A stretch of 64,000 nucleotides of DNA from Brachycybe producta (GCA_036925085.1 JAUPFP010000001.1:20547229-20611228), one strand, 5' to 3'. Positions 1-12,060 are shown, counted from the first letter of the stretch. The notes: generated by a model not told the origin, from the sequence alone. A program made the numbers and translations.

Positions 1-690
1 GCCAATGATAGCGAATAGGCGGAGGCAACATGTCTTCCATTTTTCACTAGTTGAAATTTTCAAAAAAGTTTAAATTTTCACCTCAGTGGAAACAAGGCAT
101 AATTATGGAGAAAAAGAACTCTATTAATTGGACACAATATAACAAATCACTTTCAGGGCCCTGTTTCCACTGGGGTTAAAATATGAACTTTTTGTGAAAA
201 TTTCAACTGGTGAAAAATAAAAATAGAAGAAACGTGGCCCCGGTCCCATTCACTATAACAGGTAAAGGCAACGTTTGTTCAATTTTTCACCAGTTGAAAT
301 TTTCACAAAAAAGTTCAAATTTTCACCCCAGTGGAAACAAGGCCTTAGGAGAAAATGATTTCGATATAAAACGCCCTCAAAGTTCAAAAGTTGAAATCAT
401 TCAACTTTTGTTTAAACCTCCTTTTTGGCAATTAATCATCTAGCTGAAGTGGTAGAGCTAGCGTGGTTTTTCTCACTTCAACTGGCCTAACACAATGAAC
501 CAAACCATAATAGTGAATAAGCAGAGACCACGTTTGTTCAGTTATTAGTAGCCATAACAAATTTACTGTATTTTCTCCTACTAATAGAAATGAATTAGTA
601 TGTTTTCTCCACAGGAAACTGTTATTTTTCAACAGTTGAAATTTTCATTAAGTGCAAATTTTCGCCACGGTGGAAACAAGGCCTAATTGT
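1..690. repeat. Fold-back repeat with four related units
   Basis: A unit of about 75 bp (GGCAAC.. CAGTTGAAATTTTCA .. TTTTCACC..AGTGGAAACAAGGC) occurs at about 24-98 and 262-343 in direct orientation, inverted at about 157-236, and more diverged at about 619-684. The first two units form a large inverted repeat. No coding capacity. Confidence 0.7.
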
Positions 691-729
691 AATGTTCAAA
701 CTGGTTGTCAAATGATAGGCCCCCATAGT

Positions 730-1200
730 ACGAATATTCCAAAGGGCCATTGACCACGAACCAAGAGCCAATGGTCGATAACCAAGAACCACAAACCCTG
801 TGGTCAAGAACCACGGAGCCATATCCTAAGCAACATTGGGCAAACATGAATTGGACCAAGTGTTGGGCCAAAAGGTGTTTCCCAACTGACAACGTTTTGC
901 CAAGATAAACTTGTACTTTGGGCCAACATGTTGTGCTACTCAGGATGGGTCAATTGCTAAGAACCCAAACTCAAAAGGTCAATGGCCAAGAACCAAAAGC
1001 CAAATGTAAATAGACAAGAGCTAAAAAAGCCAAAGTTCAAATGGCCAAAAACCAAAAGCAAATACAAATGGCCAAGGACCAAAAGAATTTAAATGCAAAT
1101 GCCCAAAAGCTAAAAAGTCCGTTGAAAATGGCCAAGAGCCAAAAAATCAACTGACAATGGCCCAAAGCAAAAGTGCAAATGACCAAAACTCAAAAGCCTT
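730..1200. repeat. Degenerate GGCCAAGAACCAAAAGC tandem repeat
   Basis: Short units built on AATGGCCAAGAACCAAAAGCC recur irregularly for almost 500 bp. Strongly diverged minisatellite. Confidence 0.6.
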
Positions 1201-1201
1201 T

Positions 1202-1497
1202 ATACCTTGTACACCCATGAGTTAAATGAATTCAAATTAAATGTGTTTAGGTGAATTATACGGAATCCAGTTAAGGACATGAACCCAAATAAAAATTGAC
1301 TTTATTATTAATATTTTAAATTGAAATACTAAATCAATATTTTGTCAATAGTTTAATTATATTTAAGTATTAACTCAATATTTTCAAGATTATTAACTGA
1401 ATAAATTGAATTCGACATATTGTTTGTTTGTCCTTCACAGAGGGCTCTGTAAAACACATTTATTATTTAAATTATCAGGTGTGTGTACTAGGTATTA
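1202..1497. mobile_element. TA-flanked MITE, copy 1
   Basis: Begins ATACCTTGTACAC and ends GTGTGTACTAGGTATTA, imperfect terminal inverted repeats with TA at the edges. Its interior (GAATCCAGTTAAGGACATGAACC, AATCAATATTTTGTC, GGGCTCTGTAAAACAC) recurs at 5993-6303, 6302-6607 and 48659-48770. Probably a mariner-type non-autonomous element; no transposase. Confidence 0.75.
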
Positions 1498-2800
1498 GGC
1501 TTTGCTTCCTCAAAATAAGTGTTCATTCACAGTAAAACACATTAAAATGATTCAGTTTGCAACTTTACAATATCTTCAGAAAGATTTGCTTTAATTGCTT
1601 GCAATTCTTTTGTTTTTGATGTCATTTTTAATTATAATTAATTTTTATTAATAATTATAATAATTATTGACCTTTTTTTTTTCTTCTTTCTTTTCTAGTT
1701 TGCAAGATAACCCCCCCCCCCCCCCCCCAAAAAAAAACACAATAAAAGTAATTTTTAGCTGCCATTTCCTGAATCAATTTCTTTTCACTTAGTCTTTCAG
1801 TGATTTAGTTTCTTTTCTATTATATTTTAATAACAAAAAGAAAAACGTGAATTTCACAAAAAATCTGAAAATTTACTTAAAAAAAAAATATTATCGCTAA
1901 AAAATAACAAAATCATTGAACAAAAAAAGTTAAAAATTTGCAATTATTTTAATAATCCTTCGATTTTCGAAGGTTACTTCATTCAAGGACACTTTTTTTT
2001 TTCACTGAAAAACTTTTCAAATTTGACAATTTTGTTATAAAAATTTGTAAAAATCCAATTATTCGTAAAGAAATAAAAATCCAAACTTATTTTTTTAGAA
2101 ACAGAAAATAATGTTACCGCCAAAATGCGTAAAATCAGTAATTCTACAAAATTTACTAGTCAATGTGCAAAACTACCAATTAAGGTAGTCAAAACTGCAC
2201 AATAATAAAAATTGTAACCATTCAGAAACAATAATATAAATATAATTCAAATCAATTGATTCAAATCAAATGATTCAAATCAATTGATTCAAATCAAATG
2301 ATTACAATCAAACGATTCAAAATCAAACGACTTAAATCGCAATTTAGATCCTTTATTTTAAGTTTATTTAAATCAACGATTCAAATCAATTGATTTTATT
2401 AAAATATTGACTCCGTCCTAAAATGTCTTTCACCGTTTTATTTTAACCAATCAAAATGATTATAAAAAATCTTTAAATTTTAAACAACTTTTAATTCTTA
2501 ATTAAAATAATGAGACGAAAAATCCCGTTGCGAATTTTACAAAACCATCATTATCAGTCAGTTTGCAAAACGACTAGTAAATATGATAAATTCTACAAGT
2601 AATGGTACAAATTAACTAACTTATATTAGTTGTTTTGTACATTGTCTAGTCATTCACAGTTAGAATAATTCAATTTTTCATTTAGGCAGTAACAATAAAT
2701 TACACAAATTTTGTAGTTAAAATTTGTACTAGTTGGATTGAAGGATTCTAGTTAAATATAATTAGTTTAATTTTTTTTTGTATAAAACGTCAGTAATATG
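1498..2800. other. AT-rich DNA without a gene
   Basis: Contains a C run at about 1711-1728, many A/T runs and a diverged tandem array of ATTCAAATCAATTG units at about 2243-2400. Nothing coding seen. Confidence 0.6.
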
Positions 2801-3136
2801 CAGGGCGCGGACTTTTATGCAATATCAAGCAAAAATGTTTCTCAATCTGTGGCTCCAAAAGAGCCCCAAATTGTGAAGTAACAATCCCAATTTCGATCAA
2901 CCAACAATTGGGTTTTTTTTTTCTAATCAAAAACACTGATTAGAGGCTAGAACCTTCTAGTTAACAAATGATAGTAACCAGACATCTAGCCTCTAACCAG
3001 TCTTTTTTATTATTATTAGAAAAAAAGCATAATTGTTGGTTGCTCTAATGATAATTGATTAACTTCACAATTGAGCACCTCTGAGCCACAGATTGAGAAA
3101 CATTTGGCATGATATCGCATAAAAATCCGAACCCTA
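2801..3136. mobile_element. hAT-like fold-back MITE, copy 1
   Basis: Starts CAGGGCGCGGAC and ends ATCCGAACCCTA. It is flanked by 8-bp duplications GTAATATG (2793-2800) and GTAATGTG (3137-3144), 7 of 8 matching. The arms are inverted repeats (ATTAGAGGCTAGAACCTTCT against AGACATCTAGCCTCTAACCA). The 8-bp duplication and CAGGG start suggest the hAT superfamily. A second copy lies at 13737-14043. Confidence 0.75.
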
Positions 3137-3538
3137 GTAATGTGACATTATTTTTTGAGAGGGTTTTGTACACATGAAAAACCGGAAAAAAGCAACATTA
3201 TTTCGGTGCAAATAATGTACATACAAACATATTGCATACAAACATACACACACTTATACCAAAAAAAAAAAAAAAAAAAAAATGGGGCAAATTTGATTAA
3301 AATTTCTCACAAAATTGAAGAAAATTTTTTTTTTTAATACAAAAATTACAATGCAGTTAGTTTAATCGTGATTAAAATAACTACAATAAAACAAAAATTG
3401 CAAGCTGAGTTTTTTTTCTTTTTATTATTTTTCACGACAAAAACATTGGAGTTTTCTTTATAATTTTTTTTGTTTGTTTCGAAATACGATGGATACCGTT
3501 TAACACGAAATGGAAACAGACAAAAAGGACTGGTTCAG

Positions 3539-3741
3539 ACAGGCAAGTGTATCCAGCAGTAGTTTTTCGTTTGTTCCCGCCCTTTTATGAGCGTCAGACC
3601 AAATATGAACCGATTAGAAATTGCTAAAGGCGTGACATGTGACATCAGACCAAATAACAAACCAATTAGAAATTGATGACGCTCAAAAAAAAAAAAGAGG
3701 GCGGAGCAAACGAAAAGCTAGTGCTGACTACACTTGCCTGT
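3539..3741. mobile_element. M3 fold-back MITE with perfect 9-bp TSD
   Basis: Begins ACAGGCAAGTGTATCCAGC and ends ACTTGCCTGT. Flanking duplications CTGGTTCAG (3530-3538 and 3742-3750) are identical. The interior carries CCGCCC and GGGCGGAGC arms plus ACCAATTAGAAATTG modules shared with families M1 and M2. Confidence 0.88.
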
Positions 3742-3753
3742 CTGGTTCAGACC

Positions 3754-3890
3754 ATGAAGTTAAAATAATGTAATATCCCCTCCCTTTTCTACTGCACATC
3801 TGCGCATATTCAGTTACTGAACTGTGCACATGCGCAGTAGAAAGACAGCGACTTTTACCTTAAACTGCATCCTCTTCATGATCTGAATGT
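3754..3890. repeat. Inverted repeat around TACTGCGCATG
   Basis: CTACTGCACATCTGCGCATA (about 3789-3808) pairs with GTGCACATGCGCAGTAG (3824-3840), flanked by outer arms ACCATGAAGTTAA and CTTCATGATCTG. Related text occurs at about 11130-11260. Confidence 0.55.
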
Positions 3891-4599
3891 GGATTTTTTT
3901 TGCAATTTAAATTATCAGATCGAAATTCCATTTTTTTTCTTCTCTCTTCCAACTGAGATCAATATTTCACTCTCACACAAACACACATACTCTCAAGTGA
4001 TCTGCTAGTTACTAGCAATGAGATCAATCATAATATTAAGTAAAAACATTCAATCTGATCTGATTTACTGCTTTTTTTTTTTGGTTTGTTTGTTTGTTTT
4101 AGCAAATTACAAATTTTATGCAAATGAGGAGGGAAGATATTTGTCTTTTAGATAAATTCTACTACATTACAATTTTTACACACCAACCTTTTAATTTATA
4201 CACACTTAACAAATTATCATCAATATTCTTATAATTGGAAGCCACATTCTTGTTCTTTTTTTTTACTCAAATCTTCTTAAACCCCCCCCCCCCCAAAAAA
4301 AGTACATTTTTCACTATGCCCTGAGTTCCCCTCTCTATCTCTATCTATCTATCTAAAATTACACTAAAATTTGATTTAATCATTTATGATCAATTAAAAA
4401 AAATGTTTAAATTTCTATCATATATCTGTATATCATTTTCTTATTAATGATAAAAAAAAGAATAGGAGCCTTGGTTTAATTGTTAATTAAATTGCTTAAT
4501 TTGTAACAGTGGTATACTTCAGAATGTAAAAAAAAGCAGAGATTTCACATTAAGAGGTGGATTTTGCCCATAATACCTCGTTTCCAATTACAACATTTA
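3891..4599. other. AT-rich DNA without a gene
   Basis: Short CA, TATC and TTTG microsatellites, a C run at about 4283-4295 and otherwise featureless AT-rich sequence. Confidence 0.6.
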
Positions 4600-5100
4600 A
4601 CTGCAGTTAAAAGTTAAGTTAACCATAGTTAATTTTTGAGTGAAAAAAACAAAATTTGGTTAAATTAACTAACAATTAAATTTGCCAACAACACAATTAA
4701 CTTGTTAGCTAGTTGAGAGCAATCCAAATTTGAAAGAAAAATACATTAATTCTGTTATAAAAATTAACTGTAGTTAAAATGATAACCACAGTTAATATTT
4801 GAGTGAAAAAACAAAATTTGGTTAAATTAACTAACAGTTAAATTTGAAAACAATAAAATTAACTTGTTAGCTAGTTGAGAGCACTCCAAATTTGAAAGAA
4901 AAATACATTATTTCTGTTATAAAAATTAACTGTAGTATTTTAAACTACAGTTAATTTCTGAGTGGAAACAAAACTTTGGTTTAAATAACCACAATTAAAT
5001 TTGGTTTAATTACCCACAGTTAAATTTGGCTTAACTAACCACAATTAAAGTATTCCACAAATACAATTAACTTAAAAGTATTGTTTCAATATAGTTAACC
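4600..5100. repeat. About 160-bp tandem repeat, two full units and decay
   Basis: The unit AGTTAATATTTGAGTG..AAAATTTGGTTAAATTAACT..AACTTGTTAGCTAGTTGAGA..TTCTGTTATAAAAATTAACT begins at about 4600, 4763 and 4924; the third unit is degraded. Rich in TTAACT and AGTTAA palindromic pieces. Confidence 0.7.
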
Positions 5101-5590
5101 ACATTACTGAATAGTTAAAAATGCCAATTTACTGTTTTGAAATCAAATTTGTCCTACAAAGAACATGGCAGCTAGTGAGAGCACTCAAATCTTTTTAAAA
5201 GTAACTATCCAAGTTGTTAGTATCCATCTAACAGCAACACAAAACAACTTAACAACAGTTAAGTGTTTTAAAAATCGAAACACATCAAAATGCACATTCT
5301 ATACCTTGACTGCAGTTAAATTTAATGCTAGTTAATATAACCAAAGTTATTTTTTTAATAGTGGTAATGAGGTAAAAAAATGTGAAATCACTGCTTAAAA
5401 TGGTATACCAGATGTAGTAATAATGATATGGATAAAAAAAAAGCTTTCAGTTTTTGACTTTTTAATATTTTATCCTAGTCTTCAAATAAAAGTTTAATTT
5501 TTATATATTTATTCAAATATTTCACTCATTATCATCAAAACATCAATCAAAATTAATTTAAATCAATTAAATATGAGAGCCGTTTTGCCT
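5101..5590. other. AT-rich DNA without a gene
   Basis: Continues AGTTAA-rich text of the preceding repeat, then featureless AT-rich sequence. Confidence 0.5.
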
Positions 5591-5594
5591 TTTT

Positions 5595-5672
5595 ACGGAG
5601 CCCTGTAAAGGACATGCGAGATTTTTTTTTTAAATCTCGACATTTCCACTTTAATCTCGAAATTTCGACTTT
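5595..5672. mobile_element. Left-end fragment of a hAT-like MITE
   Basis: ACGGAGCCCTGTAAAGGACA followed by ATCTCGACATTTCCAC matches the left end of the full copy at 61228-61619. The rest of the element is missing. Confidence 0.65.
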
Positions 5673-5992
5673 GCGTGTGTTTTGTGCTGTCAAACATTAT
5701 CAACCAGGGGGCAAGGAGGTTCATGCACTTAAAAGCAACAAAATTTGCATATGTATTCATTCATGCAACAAAAACAACTAAATATGCCGTTAAATATATG
5801 CGCTATAAAAAAATCTTATTCAAAATTTCACCCATGAAAATTAAATGTTTTATTAGAACTTAGATATTGCAATGGCAAACAAGCAACATTTTTTTTTTTA
5901 ATTTTCAAATTCGAAAATTCATCGATGTTTTGGTCAAAAAGTTTTAATATTTAGAAAAATTTCTCTCAACATCAAAGGATGTACAAGGAGCG

Positions 5993-6607
5993 TAATACCT
6001 TGTAGACACATGAGTTAAATGAATTCAAGTTAAATGTGTTCAGGTGAATTTATACGGAATCCAGTTAAGGACATGAACCAAATAAAAATTGACTTTATTA
6101 TTAATATTTTAAATTGAAATACTAAATCAATATTTTAATGTCAATATTTTATATAATTATATTTCAGTATTAACTCAATATTTTCAGATCAATTAACTGA
6201 ATAAATTGAATTTGACATATTGTTTATTTGCCCTTCACAGGGCTCCGTAGAACACGTTTATTATTTAAATGCATTTAAAGTATCAGGTTTGTACTAGGTA
6301 TTATACCTTGTACACACCTGAGTTAAATCAATTCAAATTAAATGTGTGTAGGTGAATTATACGGAATCCAGTTAAGGACAAGAACCAAATAAAAATTGAC
6401 TTTTATTATTATTTTAAATTGAAATACTAAATCAATATTTTGTCAAATAGTTTATATAATTATATTTAAGTATTAACTCAATATTTTCAGAATATTAACT
6501 GAATAAATTGAATTCGACATATTGTTTGTTTGCCCTTCAGAGGGCTCTGTAGAACACGTTTATTATTTAAATGCATTTAAATTATCTGGTGTGTGTACTA
6601 GGTATTA
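5993..6607. mobile_element. Two tandem TA-flanked MITEs (copies 2 and 3)
   Basis: Copy 2 (about 5993-6303) and copy 3 (about 6302-6607) are head to tail and share the junction TATTATACCTTG. Both are close to the copy at 1202-1497. Adjacent insertion at the terminal TA, or unequal exchange, would explain the arrangement. Confidence 0.75.
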
Positions 6608-6927
6608 GTGGTGCAGAATATCATTTGTAGCAAGGTCATTGTTAATTTCATTTATAGATTAACGTAATTCCATGTTCCCCTTATAGAGTATATTTCCACA
6701 ATTTTCATGAAGTCAGAAAAGTTCTGAGACTTTTATGCACAATTTATGCACTTTTTTATGCCAATTTTGGCAAAATATGCATACTTTGAAAAAAAAAATG
6801 ACAAAATATGCAAAAACATGCTTTATAAAATTCATATATTTAGTTTAAACATTATACGAATCTCATTTAACATGAATTCTGAGCCAGAATACTTAAACAT
6901 GCCATTTGCATGAACCTCCTTGCCCTG

Positions 6928-7291
6928 ATGATCATCACTGTCATGTGACAGACAACTATCTACATTAATTCAAGACATGTAGACAGTTGCTGCTATCGTG
7001 AGAGTGGAACAGGCAGTTAGAAATCGGAGAGAACTTCAGTTGGCTCCGCCCTTGTTATGACGACCGGCAACTTCTAATTGGTTCGTTATGTAGTCTGACG
7101 TCACATGCTCCGCCCTTTTCAACGTCGAACCCACACACAACAAACCAATTAGAAGTTGCCGGTCGTCATAACAAGGGCGGAGCCAACTGAAGTTCTTCCC
7201 GATTTCTAACTGCCTGTGAGAGTGGACTATCACAACTTTCATGACAGCTACTCTCACGAAAGAAGAACTATCGGGCCACCGTGAAAACGAA
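6928..7291. mobile_element. Fold-back element with CTATCGTGAGAG arms, interrupted
   Basis: Read on the minus strand it matches the copy at 55191-55600: GTTTTCAC, then GAGAGTAGCTGTCATGAAAG, then ACGATAGCAGCAACTGTCTA. It is split by the M1 element at 7009-7217. Confidence 0.65.
7009..7217. mobile_element. M1 fold-back MITE, perfect 9-bp TSD
   Basis: Starts ACAGGCAGTTAGAAATCGG and ends TTTCTAACTGCCTGT, between identical GAGAGTGGA copies (7000-7008, 7218-7226). Near-palindromic arms contain GGCTCCGCCCTTGTTATGA and its complement. A perfect TGACGTCA lies at 7096-7103. It interrupts the fold-back element at 6928-7291, so it is the younger insertion. Confidence 0.92.
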
Positions 7292-7410
7292 GCTTTAATG
7301 ATTAAAAAAGTTTCGCACTCATTTTTGAGTTTTGATAATAAAAAAAAAAAGACTTCAATTCCTGGTTAAGTAAAATACTTCAACAAATACATGAAATTGA
7401 AACTAGGAGC

Positions 7411-7710
7411 ACAGAAGAAGGAGAAGCACAGAAGGGAAACTCTCGTGCTGGCGCCTTTGAAGTTGCTGTGACAGAATTTCATGACCTTGGACTGAAAGCT
7501 TCTCTTATTTTAACCGGTTACTTGATAGCCGCCACTGTTAAATGTGAAAGTAATACATTTCAAAATGGCGTTTGTAACCGGTTACTTGATAGGCGCCATT
7601 TTGGGATGTATTACTGCGTATGTGAAAGTAATACATTTCAATTGGGCGGCGGCGCCGCACATGCGCAGAAAAATTCTGTCACAATTTCTCTTCTGTTGTT
7701 CTTATTCTGT
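7411..7710. mobile_element. MITE with ACAGAAtAAGG ends, copy 1
   Basis: Starts ACAGAAGAAGGAGAA and ends TTCTTATTCTGT, flanked by related CTAGGAG sequences. Inside are two direct ACCGGTTACTTGATAG..GCCATTTTG modules. About 300 bp; homologous to 45231-45560. The open frame within is not conserved between copies. Confidence 0.75.
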
Positions 7711-8130
7711 GCTAGGAGTGTATTTTTTTCTGACTTAAACATGGTTCTTGAATGTATATTAAATATTAAAATTTTAAAAAGGTTTTTTTATAATTTCTGA
7801 GTGTATTTTTTTCCACATCGCTCAATTACCATTTTCTTTAAAAAATACCATTTGACCACGGTAGTGTCAATTCACCTAAAGATGGTCAATAAAAATATTG
7901 ATTTTTATTTTTAAAAAAAATCTGATTTATTTTTATTTACATCGGAAATTTTTTTTTTTTATATTTAAATCAAATTTTTAGAAATTTCATAAAATTGCTC
8001 TTTTATTAAACTGAAAATCCATAGATTATAACAGATTAATTTCATAAAAAAAGAACAATTCTGAAAAAAAAATTCAAACTGTGATTTAAATCACTTGATT
8101 TTTATTGGAGGTTGTCGATTTTGTTGATTT
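7711..8130. other. AT-rich DNA without a gene
   Basis: Diverged TTAAATCA-type text and A/T runs only. Confidence 0.5.
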
Positions 8131-9195
8131 AAATTAGAGATGGGGCATTCGAATCCTCGAATCTTGAAAAATATTCGAGATTCGAAAATTCGAATCTTCG
8201 CGCTTATTTCGTCTTTCGAATCCTAACCTAAAAAAAAAACTGTTAAAAACTTTGGTAAAATTAGTTTAAACTCCATTGACGTCCAATAGAAGCGTTCACT
8301 AACAAAAAAAAAACCGGCGAGTGATGCAATGTCGGTGGTTGGACCCGGATCACCGATATCACCTTGTGGCGACTTCAGAGTGCCACACTGTTTATTTATT
8401 ATTAATAATTTAATATTTAATATTATTTCATTTATTTGAATCTTCTTAATGAATAATATAGGATTCTTATATGAAAGATTCGAGGGATTCGAAAGATTCG
8501 AGGGATTCGAAAGATTCGTGAGATTCGAGAACCTTTTAGGATTAGGATTGGAGAACCTTTGAGGATTCGGATTCGAGAATCTTTTAGGATTCGGATTCGA
8601 GAACCTTTTAGGATTCGGATTCGAGGACCGATTCGGATTCGAGAACCTTTTAGGAATCGGATTCGAGAACCTTTTAAGATTCGGATTCGAGAACCTTTCA
8701 GGATTCGGATTCGAGAACCTTTTAGGATTCGGATTCGAGAACCTTTTAGGATTCGGATTCGAGAACCTTTTAGGATTCGGATTCGAGAACCTTTTAGGAT
8801 TCGGATTCGAGAACCTTTTAGGATTCGGATTCGAGAACCTTTTAGGATTCGGATTCGAGAACCTTTTAGGATTCGGATTCAAGAACCTTTTAGGATTCGG
8901 ATTCGAGAACCTTTTAGGATTCGGATTCCAGAACCTTTTAGGATTCGGATTCGAGAACCTTTTAGGATTCGGATTCGTAACCCTTTTAGGATTCGAGAAC
9001 CTTTTAGAATTCGGATTCGAGAACCTTTTAGGATTCGGATTCGAGAACCTTTTAGGATTCGGATTCGAGAACCTTTTAGGATTCGGATTCGAGAACCTTT
9101 TAGGATTCGGATTCAAGAACCTTTTAGGATTCAGATTCGAGAACCTTTTACTATTCGGATTCGAGATAATTTAGGATTCGTCCCACCTCTAATTT
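8131..9195. mobile_element. Fold-back element carrying an expanded 24-bp minisatellite
   Basis: The left end TTAGAGATGGGGCATTCG and the right end GATTCGTCCCACCTCTAA are inverted relatives. Its non-repetitive part (ATTCGAATCCTAACCTAAAA, ACTGTTAAAAACTTTGGTAA, TTTAATATTTAATATTATTT) is shared with the short copy at 54884-55190, which has only one to two repeat units. Confidence 0.8.
8475..9175. repeat. 24-bp minisatellite (GAGAACCTTTTAGGATTCGGATTC)-type
   Basis: About 28 units of 24 bp built from AACCTTTTAGGATTCGG and ATTCGAG, with scattered point changes and a few 18-bp units. Because 24 is a multiple of 3, long artificial reading frames with an 8-residue period arise on both strands; they are not genes. 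Confidence 0.93.
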
Positions 9196-9561
9196 AAATA
9201 TCACGATAATTTTAATGAACAAATAAAAATCAATTGATTTAAATCGCGATTTAAATCAATCAACTCTCAGCACTTAAATAATTATTTTAACATCATTTTG
9301 ATTATTACTCCATTTTTTTTTAAAAAAAGTTTAAGATCCTTTTTTTTTTCTGTCTCCCCCACACGAACCACTCTTTTGGTAGTCAAGTTCTCACTGCAAA
9401 ATGCAGTCGGCTTGTCGCTACAACCGACCACTCGAGTCGACTGCGTTTTTTTTTGTTGAAAAGTTAGAAAAATAAAATGCTGAGACAATATTTTTAGGTG
9501 AATTGCCAATACATTAAGCCACGTTCAGAAAATGGCAATATGGCAACATGATATATATATA
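9196..9561. other. AT-rich DNA without a gene
   Basis: AAATCGCGATTTAAATC palindromic text near 9240 and long T runs. No coding signal. Confidence 0.5.
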
Positions 9562-10252
9562 CCAGGGGCAGTCAGAAAGTAAGTTGCACTAACTCAACTC
9601 GAAAAGGACAAGAAATTTTATAGTGCGACTATTTTTTACAGATTCATATTATTGGTCTTTTTATTCCCTAGAGTTATAAAGCCTGAAACACACACGCGGA
9701 ATTCCTCCAAGGAAAATGAAAATAGGAAAAGGAAAAAAAAAATCATTTTCTTTTTCTGTATCTCTGTTGTTCACACATAGAAACAGAAAAAGTAATGAGG
9801 AAAGTTGTGCGTGCCCTCTATTGAGCAAGAAAAGAAACAGTAACCAGCAGCTGGGAAACCAGCCTAGTGTGACTGCGCCATAACTGATAAAGAGACGAGC
9901 TCGAGACGAGAATCGATATCACTATCGATCTATTGATAATGGAAGTTCAAACAGTGTTACCTCAACCTCCCCATCAAAACATCTCGTCTAGGAGGAAAAT
10001 TAACAGGCAATTAGAAATCGGGACGAACAGAAGTTGGCACCGCCCTTTTTATGACGAACGCAACTTCTAATTGTTTGGTTATGTAGTCTGACGTCACCTG
10101 CTCCGTCCTTGTCAACGTCAAACCACACAACAAACCCAATTAGAAGTTGCCGGTCGTCATAAAAAAGGCGGAGCCAACTTCTGTTTGTCCCGATTTCTAA
10201 TTGCCTGTGGAAAATTATGACCATGTGCAACTTACTTTTTGACTGCCCCTCG
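9562..10252. mobile_element. Mariner-like element remnant
   Basis: Left end CCAGGGGCAGTCAGAAAGTA; the right end read inward on the minus strand is CGAGGGGCAGTCAAAAAGTA. TA dinucleotides flank both ends, and the following GTTGCAC also matches. This is the form of mariner termini. The interior holds a half copy of the AAGCCTGGAACAC element (about 9677-9840) and an M1 element, with no transposase frame. Confidence 0.75.
10003..10208. mobile_element. M1 fold-back MITE, perfect 9-bp TSD
   Basis: ACAGGCAATTAGAAATCGG to TTCTAATTGCCTGT, flanked by GGAAAATTA on both sides (9994-10002, 10209-10217). TGACGTCA is at 10089-10096. It lies within the mariner-like remnant. Confidence 0.92.
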
Positions 10253-10508
10253 TAATTTAATGCCAATTCTCAATGAGGTAGGTTTAAGTATTTTCTTATC
10301 TTTTAATTAATTTTTTTTTTCAAAAAAAAAAAAGCTGTAATTAAGCTAATTAATTAATATCTTATAATAATTTTTTTCTCTCTCTTTGGCTCCTTTTTTT
10401 TCTTTCGAATTAAAACGAATTTTGACTTAAGACAAACCCCAAGTGCCCCAAATTTTTTAAAAAAAAGTAGGGAGAAGAAAAACCCTTCCCTTCCCCCTCC
10501 AAAAAAAC

Positions 10509-10721
10509 ACAGGCAATTAGAAATCGAGAAAACAGAAGTTGGCTCCGCCCTTTTTTTATGACGAACGGCAACTTCTAATTTGTTGGTTATGTAGTCTGAC
10601 GTCACATACTCCGCCCTTTTCAACGTCGAACCACACACAACAAACCAATTAGAAGTTGCCATGGTCGTCATAAAAAGGGGCGGAGCCAACTTCTGTTCAT
10701 CCCGATTTCTAATTTGCCTGT
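10509..10721. mobile_element. M1 fold-back MITE
   Basis: ACAGGCAATTAGAAATCGA to TAATTTGCCTGT with the usual GC-box arms and TGACGTCA core. Both flanks are A-rich (CAAAAAAAC and AAAAAAAAA), so the duplication is only approximate. Confidence 0.85.
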
Positions 10722-11446
10722 AAAAAAAAACAATTGAACAAGCAGAGAAAAAGAAAAGAAAAAATGGGAGAAAAATCGCGAAAAAAAAAATTAAAAACAA
10801 AAATAATATTTATAATTATATAAAGTACGCAGCAATAATTTGTTAACGCCTATGCGAACAAGTAAAAATATTTGATTCCATTTGTTTTTTCCTACTAAAC
10901 ACATTTTTTTTTATTTAAAAAAAAAAAAAAACGAAAAAAAAAAAGCTATTTTGACAAAAAGTTTCTAAAACTCTACAATTAACTAAATAATTACTTTTAA
11001 TTGGAAAGTTGTTTTCTAGAGAGATATTTCGTGTAACCCTTAAGACTCTTAAACGCAATTAGTAGTAAATTAAAAAAAACATCCTCATTAGAAAACTCGA
11101 GGTTCCATATAAAATGAGATTAATGTAAGTTATGGTAAGGCCAGTCTCTACTGCGCATGTGCATTATGCAAAGTAAATGCACCGTGAAGTATCACTTAAC
11201 TTCAATTAGTCCATTGCACAAGTAGAGAAGGACCTTAACTTAAACTTGCATTAACTTAACTCAGACCTTAAAAAAATATGTGACTGAAGTTCACCCCCCC
11301 CCCACATTTTTTTAAAAATCTTTTACAGTCTTTTCTTCAATAAAGTGAACTTTAACTTCAAAGTTAAAAGGTTCAAAACCGAATGTGATTTCGAGGCACT
11401 TTCAGAAACCTAAATTCTTTACAAGAAACTTTAAGAACACTTATTT
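10722..11446. other. AT-rich DNA without a gene
   Basis: A-runs, then an imperfect inverted repeat at about 11125-11270 around CTACTGCGCATGTGCA with outer AAGTTA arms. No coding signal. Confidence 0.5.
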
Positions 11447-12060
11447 AAAGCGGCGATTCAAGTCGCAATTTAAATCGATTAAAATCACAATTTTTAAATC
11501 ACTTTGATTTAAAATCGCAATTAAAATCACTTGACTCAAATCGCAATGTCAATTCACTTGATTTAAAATCGCAATTTCAAATCACTTGAATTTAAATTGC
11601 AATTAAAATCACTTGACTCAAATCCCTTGATTTAAATTGCAATTAAAATTACTTGACTCAAATCACAATTTAAATCACTCTATTCGAATCGCAATTAAAG
11701 CCACTCGACTCAAATCGCAATTTCAAATCACTTGATTTAAATCACAATTAAAATCACTTGATTAAAATCGCAATTAGAATCACTTGATTCAAATCACAAT
11801 TTCAAATCACTTGGTTTAAATCACAATTTCAAATCACATGATTTAAATCACAATTTCAAATCACATGATTTAAATCGCAATTTAAATCACTTGACTCAAA
11901 TCACAATTAAAATCACTTGATTTAAATCGCAATTAAAGCCACTTGGCTCAAATCGCAATTAAAATCACTTGATTCAAATCGCAATTAAAATCACTTGATT
12001 TAAATCGCAATTTTAAATCATTTGATTTAAATCACAATTTAAATCCATAAAAAATCCGAT
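11447..12060. repeat. Degenerate AAATCACTTGATTTAAATCGCAATT repeat
   Basis: More than 20 diverged units of about 24-26 bp made of AATCACTTGATT, TAAATCGCAATT and ATTTCAAATCAC. Similar short motifs occur at 2243-2400 and 9230-9260, so the unit may be a genome-wide simple repeat. Confidence 0.85.

Noticed and set aside
8223-9197. Open frames of 297 residues (minus) and 212 residues (plus) with 8-residue periods
   Set aside because: They are the translation of a 24-bp DNA minisatellite, open on both strands because the unit has no stop; no protein family evidence.
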